Positions 46,132 to 49,652 of a DNA stretch of 49,652 nucleotides are shown piece after piece. Within the stretch, counting starts at the first letter, position 1, and each line of letters opens with the position of its first letter. The notes beneath the pieces are model-generated. The model had not been told where the DNA came from. It was given only the letters and a program-made list of their open reading frames with translations, and ran no database searches. The position numbers and the translations under genes are program-made. The stretch is from the NCBI GenBank assembly GCA_945906795.1, contig CAMDRO010000011.1:1-49652 (forward strand), in the 5' to 3' direction. Source of the DNA: Spirosoma fluviale. GTDB lineage: Bacteria; Bacteroidota; Bacteroidia; Cytophagales; Spirosomataceae.

Positions 46132-46173
46132 GTCCAAAGTGATAAAAGTCACGTTGAGATGCTGATTTAAGAC

Positions 46174-46181
46174 TAAATTTG
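46174..46181 (+). promoter_or_regulatory. Probable -7 promoter element for the cytochrome/SoxB-like pair
   Basis: TAAATTTG, an exact TAnnTTTG match, 17 bp before the ATG at 46199. A TTGA lies about 20 bp upstream as a possible -33 box, with slightly short spacing. Confidence 0.5.
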
Positions 46182-46198
46182 CAGAGATAATTTAAACT

Positions 46199-47248
46199 AT
46201 GGCTACATCAAATTCCTCCACCCCGGGAACTAATTTGCTTTCCGTCTTTCTCCATACTTTATTAGTTGCTCTTTGGGGACTATTTTCCTTCTTAGTCTAC
46301 AACTCGCTTGACTACGAAAAAAGTGCTTCTGCTGATTCAACTACTATTTATATGCAGCCAGACTCTAATTTTACTCACGTTTGGACTGCACCATCTGACT
46401 GGCGGATGATGTATTTATCGCCAGAGGAAAAGGAGTTAGTGCTTTATGGAAAAGAATTAATAGTCCATACCTCTGCTTATTTGGGCCCAAAGGGTTCTGT
46501 AAAGGCGATTTCGAATGGGATGAATTGCCAAAATTGCCACTTAAATGCAGGAACCCAACCTTGGGGAAATAATTATTTTGCTGTTCAGTCTATTTATCCA
46601 AAGTTTAGAGCCCGTTCTGGAGCCATTGAAGATCAGGTGAAGCGGGTTAATGACTGTTTTGAACGTAGCTTAAATGGACAAGCTTTAGTAGCCGATAGCA
46701 AGGAGATGCGGGGTATTTTAGCCTATATTAAGTGGATAGGAACCGATGTGGCGAAAGGAAAGGCTCCCAAGGGGTCAGGAATTTTTAAATTAAAAGGCTT
46801 AAAAAGAGCCATCGAACCCACGAAAGGAGCAGAAGTATATGCGGCAAAATGCCAGTCATGTCACCAAGCAGATGGAGGGGGCGTATTAGCTGAAGGGGGT
46901 AAATCGTATACGTATCCACCGCTTTGGGAATCCCATAGTTATAATCACGGGGCAGGTCTCTACCGTATGTCTAACTTTGCGGGCTATGTGAAATACAATA
47001 TGCCATTAGGGGCTACTTACGAGAAGCCGCAATTAAGTGATGAAGAGGCTTGGGATGTGGCGGCATATGTTAACTCTATGCCTAGACCTGAGAAAGATTT
47101 ATCTAAAGATTGGCCAGATATTTCGGGTAAGCCGTTTGACCATCCTTTTGGTCCTTATGCGGATCCTTTCCCAGCATCTCAACATAAATATGGTCCATAT
47201 AAACCTATCAAGGAGTGGATCAAGAAACACAAAAAATCAAAAAGCTAA
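46199..47248 (+). CDS. Membrane-anchored diheme cytochrome c, TsdA-like
   Basis: A 349-aa protein with an uncleaved N-terminal membrane helix (LLSVFLHTLLVALWGLFSFL). Two heme c sites are present: NCQNCHLNAG near residue 112 and KCQSCHQADGG near residue 220. RVNDCFERSLNGQAL between them and KYNMPLGATYEKPQLSDEEA after the second site match thiosulfate dehydrogenase TsdA/SoxA-like cytochromes. It probably faces the periplasm and oxidises thiosulfate (to tetrathionate in TsdA) or passes electrons from a Sox-type reaction. It is 4 bp before the SoxB-like gene, so the two should work together. Confidence 0.8.
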   Translation: MATSNSSTPGTNLLSVFLHTLLVALWGLFSFLVYNSLDYEKSASADSTTIYMQPDSNFTHVWTAPSDWRMMYLSPEEKELVLYGKELIVHTSAYLGPKGSVKAISNGMNCQNCHLNAGTQPWGNNYFAVQSIYPKFRARSGAIEDQVKRVNDCFERSLNGQALVADSKEMRGILAYIKWIGTDVAKGKAPKGSGIFKLKGLKRAIEPTKGAEVYAAKCQSCHQADGGGVLAEGGKSYTYPPLWESHSYNHGAGLYRMSNFAGYVKYNMPLGATYEKPQLSDEEAWDVAAYVNSMPRPEKDLSKDWPDISGKPFDHPFGPYADPFPASQHKYGPYKPIKEWIKKHKKSKS

Positions 47249-47252
47249 ACCG

Positions 47253-48923
47253 ATGAACTCTAGAAGAAAATTTTTACAAGGCGGACTCCTGACTGGTGTA
47301 GCTGCGTTATCACCCATAGCTTCTTCGGAAGCTAAAGTGGCTTATATGCATTCAAATCCAGCAAAGCCTAGTTCTGGTCAAATTACTATTTTACAAACAA
47401 CGGATGTGCATTGCCAATTGCATGCACATGATGAGTTGTTTTGGGAAAAGGATAAACTCGTATTTCGCAAAGCGGGTGGCTATGCACACATGGCTACGGC
47501 TTTAGATCGCATGAAGCAGGCCAATCCGGAGAATACCATTACACTCGATACGGGGGATATGTTCCAAGGTTCCATGCTTTCGGTGAAAACAACTGGCCAG
47601 GCTTTTGTCCCTTTGTTGAATGCCATGAATTATGATTTATACTTACCGGGCAACTGGGAAGTTGTGTATTATAAAAAGAACATGCAGAAATTATTGGGAG
47701 GCTTGTTGGCCCCTAAGATTTGTGCGAATATGTACCACGATTTAGGGGATGGCAAGAAAGGGGAGTTGATCTTTCAGCCGTATCAAATTATCCATCGTTT
47801 AGGAGTTAAAATTGGTTTCTTAGGTTACACGGACCCCTTAGTACCGCTTCGTCAATCACCGCTGTATAGTAAGGGTATTTTATATACCAAACCGGAAGAA
47901 AATCTACAAGAATATGTCACGCTTTTACGAGAGCAGGAGCAATGTGATTTTGTCATTATCCTATCTCACTTAGGTCTCTCCCAACAAATTGCGTTAGGTA
48001 ATAACCCTCATTGCCAAGGTGTTGATTATATTTTTGGAGCGGATACGCATGAACGGGTACGTAAACCTATTCAAGCAGAATATACGAAAATTGTTGAGCC
48101 TGGAGCTTTTGGCTCTTTTATAGGCAAGTTAGATATTCAGGTCAAAAACGGGAAAGTTTCTGGATCTACATACGAATTAGTCGAGGTAGATCCCATAAAA
48201 TATCCAGCTAAAAAGGAGATATTAAACTTAGTAAATGAGTTAGAAGGTCCATTGAAGTCTGAAATTGATAAAGTGTTAGGCTATAGTACCTTGCCTTTAT
48301 ATCGAAATTTTGTGGTTGAAAATACCATAGATACGCTGATTGTAGATGCCTTAAAATGGAAGGTCAATGCGGATGTTGTATTGTCCAATGGTTTCCGATT
48401 CTGTCCGCCACGCGTTCCTGGGAAGAACGGAAAAGTGGCGATTACAGAAGGCTATTTGTATGACATGTTGCCAGTGGATTCGACGATTCGGACGGCGAAG
48501 GCGACGGGCCTACAAATCATGAATTGGTTAGAGAAGGAATTACAGAATGTATTTGCACAGGATGCTTCCTTGCGTTTTGGCGGTTGGTTTATCCGTTTCA
48601 AAGGAATGCAAGTTGAGTTTAAAGCATTTGAACGAGTAGGACATCGGGTTCAAAAAGTCATTATTGGCGGTGCACCCTTAGAGCTTGAAAAGTCGTATGT
48701 ATTGTGTGCTTGTGAGCGTGATGGAGATCCGGAGGATATGCTTTGCCGCATGAAAGGGGTGAAGGAAGCTAAGAATACAGCTTATACATTACATAGCATG
48801 ATGAAAGAGTATCTGGCTAAATTCTCACCCGTGACACCAACCTTACGTCATGATGCCAAAATACTTGATGGTCCACAGTCATTGTTGAGCCAGGTAACGG
48901 GTGTGGATTACTCCTTTCGTTAG
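47253..48923 (+). CDS. soxB: SoxB-like thiosulfohydrolase / 5'-nucleotidase-family metalloenzyme
   Basis: A 556-aa protein from the ATG at 47253; the open frame to 47037 only overlaps the cytochrome gene. A Tat-like signal opens it (SRRKFLQGGLLTGVAALSP). The metallophosphatase core has LQTTDVHCQLH, LDTGDMFQGS, PGNWEVVYYK, ILSHLGLS and GADTHERVRKP as dimetal ligand regions; GNWE (rather than GNHE) is a SoxB trait. The C-terminal domain runs through RFGGWFIRFKGM and CACERDGDPEDMLC. SoxB removes sulfate from a sulfane carried on SoxYZ in periplasmic thiosulfate oxidation. An Asp stands where the HxH pair of many relatives has its first His, and no soxYZ is in view, so a nucleotidase role remains possible. 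Confidence 0.75.
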   Translation: MNSRRKFLQGGLLTGVAALSPIASSEAKVAYMHSNPAKPSSGQITILQTTDVHCQLHAHDELFWEKDKLVFRKAGGYAHMATALDRMKQANPENTITLDTGDMFQGSMLSVKTTGQAFVPLLNAMNYDLYLPGNWEVVYYKKNMQKLLGGLLAPKICANMYHDLGDGKKGELIFQPYQIIHRLGVKIGFLGYTDPLVPLRQSPLYSKGILYTKPEENLQEYVTLLREQEQCDFVIILSHLGLSQQIALGNNPHCQGVDYIFGADTHERVRKPIQAEYTKIVEPGAFGSFIGKLDIQVKNGKVSGSTYELVEVDPIKYPAKKEILNLVNELEGPLKSEIDKVLGYSTLPLYRNFVVENTIDTLIVDALKWKVNADVVLSNGFRFCPPRVPGKNGKVAITEGYLYDMLPVDSTIRTAKATGLQIMNWLEKELQNVFAQDASLRFGGWFIRFKGMQVEFKAFERVGHRVQKVIIGGAPLELEKSYVLCACERDGDPEDMLCRMKGVKEAKNTAYTLHSMMKEYLAKFSPVTPTLRHDAKILDGPQSLLSQVTGVDYSFR

Positions 48924-49357
48924 GCATTTATATATTCCGACCAAAGTATACCACTAATTCCTGAAACCAGGAAATAAGAGTGGATAAATAGGCCAGCAAG
49001 TAATAGCGGTTTTGCAAAAAAGTGGGTTCAGACGTTAATTGTATATTCTACCTCGCATCAACTTTTATGGTTAGTTGACAGTTTTTAGCTTCGAAATCGC
49101 CAAATCCTGTAGCTGTAAATCGCTAATTTAACAAATCTATCAATCACATGATCTTTATCTCTTTATAGATTTTAATGCTATATAATATAAATGAGATCCG
49201 AAATCGTATTAAAGGAATAAATAGGGGAAATATTGGCGATGGGTTACACACTTAGTCACAAATACACGCTATTTCTATAAATTTTTGGAAAGTAAATAAA
49301 CGTAAAGAGAAGAATCAGAAAGCCTTAAAATCTTTACCTATTTCTTTACCTATTAAA

Positions 49358-49389
49358 CAAAAAAGCCTGTAACTCATTAAGCTACAGGC
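49358..49389 (-). terminator. Intrinsic terminator (minus strand)
   Basis: A 7-bp stem (GCCTGTA / TACAGGC, positions 49365-49371 and 49383-49389) with an 11-base loop; on the minus strand it is followed by six T. It would end a transcript coming from the right, which contains only the short frame at 49496-49398 within this window. Confidence 0.75.
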
Positions 49390-49437
49390 CATTAGTACTA
49401 CCTAATGTAGTCCGTACGGTAGAATGGAATCATTTCA

Positions 49438-49475
49438 TAACCTATCCTATTCGAATCAAAACCATTCCAAATTAA
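49438..49475 (-). repeat. Dispersed repeat, copy C (diverged)
   Basis: A shorter, more diverged copy of the repeat seen at 37401 and 40562. Minus-strand reading in the comparable frame is G-M-V-L-I-R-I-G. As in copy B, the sequence CCGTACGGT follows on that strand (49412-49420). In another frame it is part of a 32-codon ORF beginning MSKSNYSLIWNGFDSNRIGY, which I do not call as a gene. Confidence 0.4.
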
Positions 49476-49652
49476 ACTATAATTACTTTTTGACATCTTA
49501 ATCAATTCCTAATATGTTAAAATCACACGTACTTGCTCACCTTTTTGCACACAAATATTTTACGTCAAATTGACCTCATTTTAAATCTACCTCCCTTACT
49601 AGGTGTAATGTTGCAACCATTACTTTTCGTACAACTCTTCCTCTAAAACAGG

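Larger units (their letters stand above)
48924..49652. other. Gene-poor end of the window, 729 bp
   Basis: No convincing gene. It holds repeat copy C, a terminator hairpin that works on the minus strand, and a 32-codon minus-strand frame (49496-49398) ending 8 bp before that hairpin. The rest is AT-rich with many stops in all frames. Confidence 0.5.

Noticed and set aside
47037-47252. N-terminal extension of the SoxB-like frame
   Set aside because: It lies inside the cytochrome gene, reads as shadow sequence and would bury the Tat-like signal that begins at 47253.
49398-49496. 32-codon minus-strand ORF just before a terminator
   Set aside because: Position before a terminator is suggestive, but comparison with repeat copies A and B supports another reading frame, so I list it only as part of the repeat region.
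1-49652. CRISPR array, phage module or toxin-antitoxin system
   Set aside because: No regularly spaced repeats, phage structural genes, integrase or convincing toxin pair were seen anywhere in the window.

Overview
The window looks like a chromosomal segment of a low-GC Bacteroidota bacterium of the order Cytophagales. Three things point there: AT-rich spacers with Bacteroidota-type -7 boxes (TAnnTTTG), families typical of the phylum (SirB1-like transglutaminase fold, DUF6807/PVC-type propeller, alginate-export porin, fasciclin, penicillin acylase), and a SoxB-like enzyme beside a TsdA-like cytochrome. A freshwater genus such as Aquirufa would fit, but that is inference from gene content. No rRNA, tRNA or CRISPR array was recognised.

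Layout. 1-3.4 kb: end of folB, a DivIVA-domain coiled-coil protein, a WD40 protein, a phosphopantetheinyl transferase and a SirB1-like protein. 3.5-6.5 kb: nucleotide-sugar operon galE-rfbB-rfbA, convergent with chrA. 6.5-10.3 kb: a minus-strand block of chrA, a 2OG-Fe(II) oxygenase, exported superoxide dismutase, recR and clpS. 10.3-17.7 kb: sodium/solute symporter, YceI, an 891-aa propeller/phosphoesterase, a zinc alcohol dehydrogenase and an alginate-export-like porin. 17.7-19.4 kb: a very AT-rich island with a GT2 glycosyltransferase next to a LamG-like gene that seems to lack its C-terminus. 19.6-27.5 kb: three exported proteins (BNR/sialidase-like, a giant DUF6807-PVC-HEAT-cytochrome c fusion, an M14 peptidase). 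27.8-29.7 kb: divergent kdsD and kdsA for Kdo synthesis. 29.8-35.3 kb: Rieske lipoprotein, a group of small membrane proteins including an unlisted 59-aa gene, fasciclin, an HDAC-like deacetylase and a serine hydrolase. 35.7-37.1 kb: two translationally coupled glycosyltransferases.

From 37 kb the DNA looks accessory. An AGA/TTA-rich penicillin acylase is followed by an IS3 orfA fragment, a decayed YXWXXGXW-type lipoprotein, and a tight four-gene operon: UbiA prenyltransferase, type III polyketide synthase, methyltransferase, FAD oxidoreductase. After the operon comes about 0.9 kb of decayed DNA with an IS3 orfB tail and a frameshifted DUF2202-like remnant. The operon recalls the Streptomyces srsABC phenolic-lipid genes with an added UbiA-fold membrane enzyme whose aspartate motifs are altered. 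It is the best candidate here for an undescribed pathway. The window closes with a TsdA-like diheme cytochrome and a SoxB-like hydrolase (probable thiosulfate oxidation), then a gene-poor stretch.

Several genes (WD40, kdsD, type III PKS) have no ATG at the natural start and must use TTG. A repeat of about 35-50 bp, apparently a short C-terminal coding fragment, occurs three times, all between 37 and 49.5 kb.
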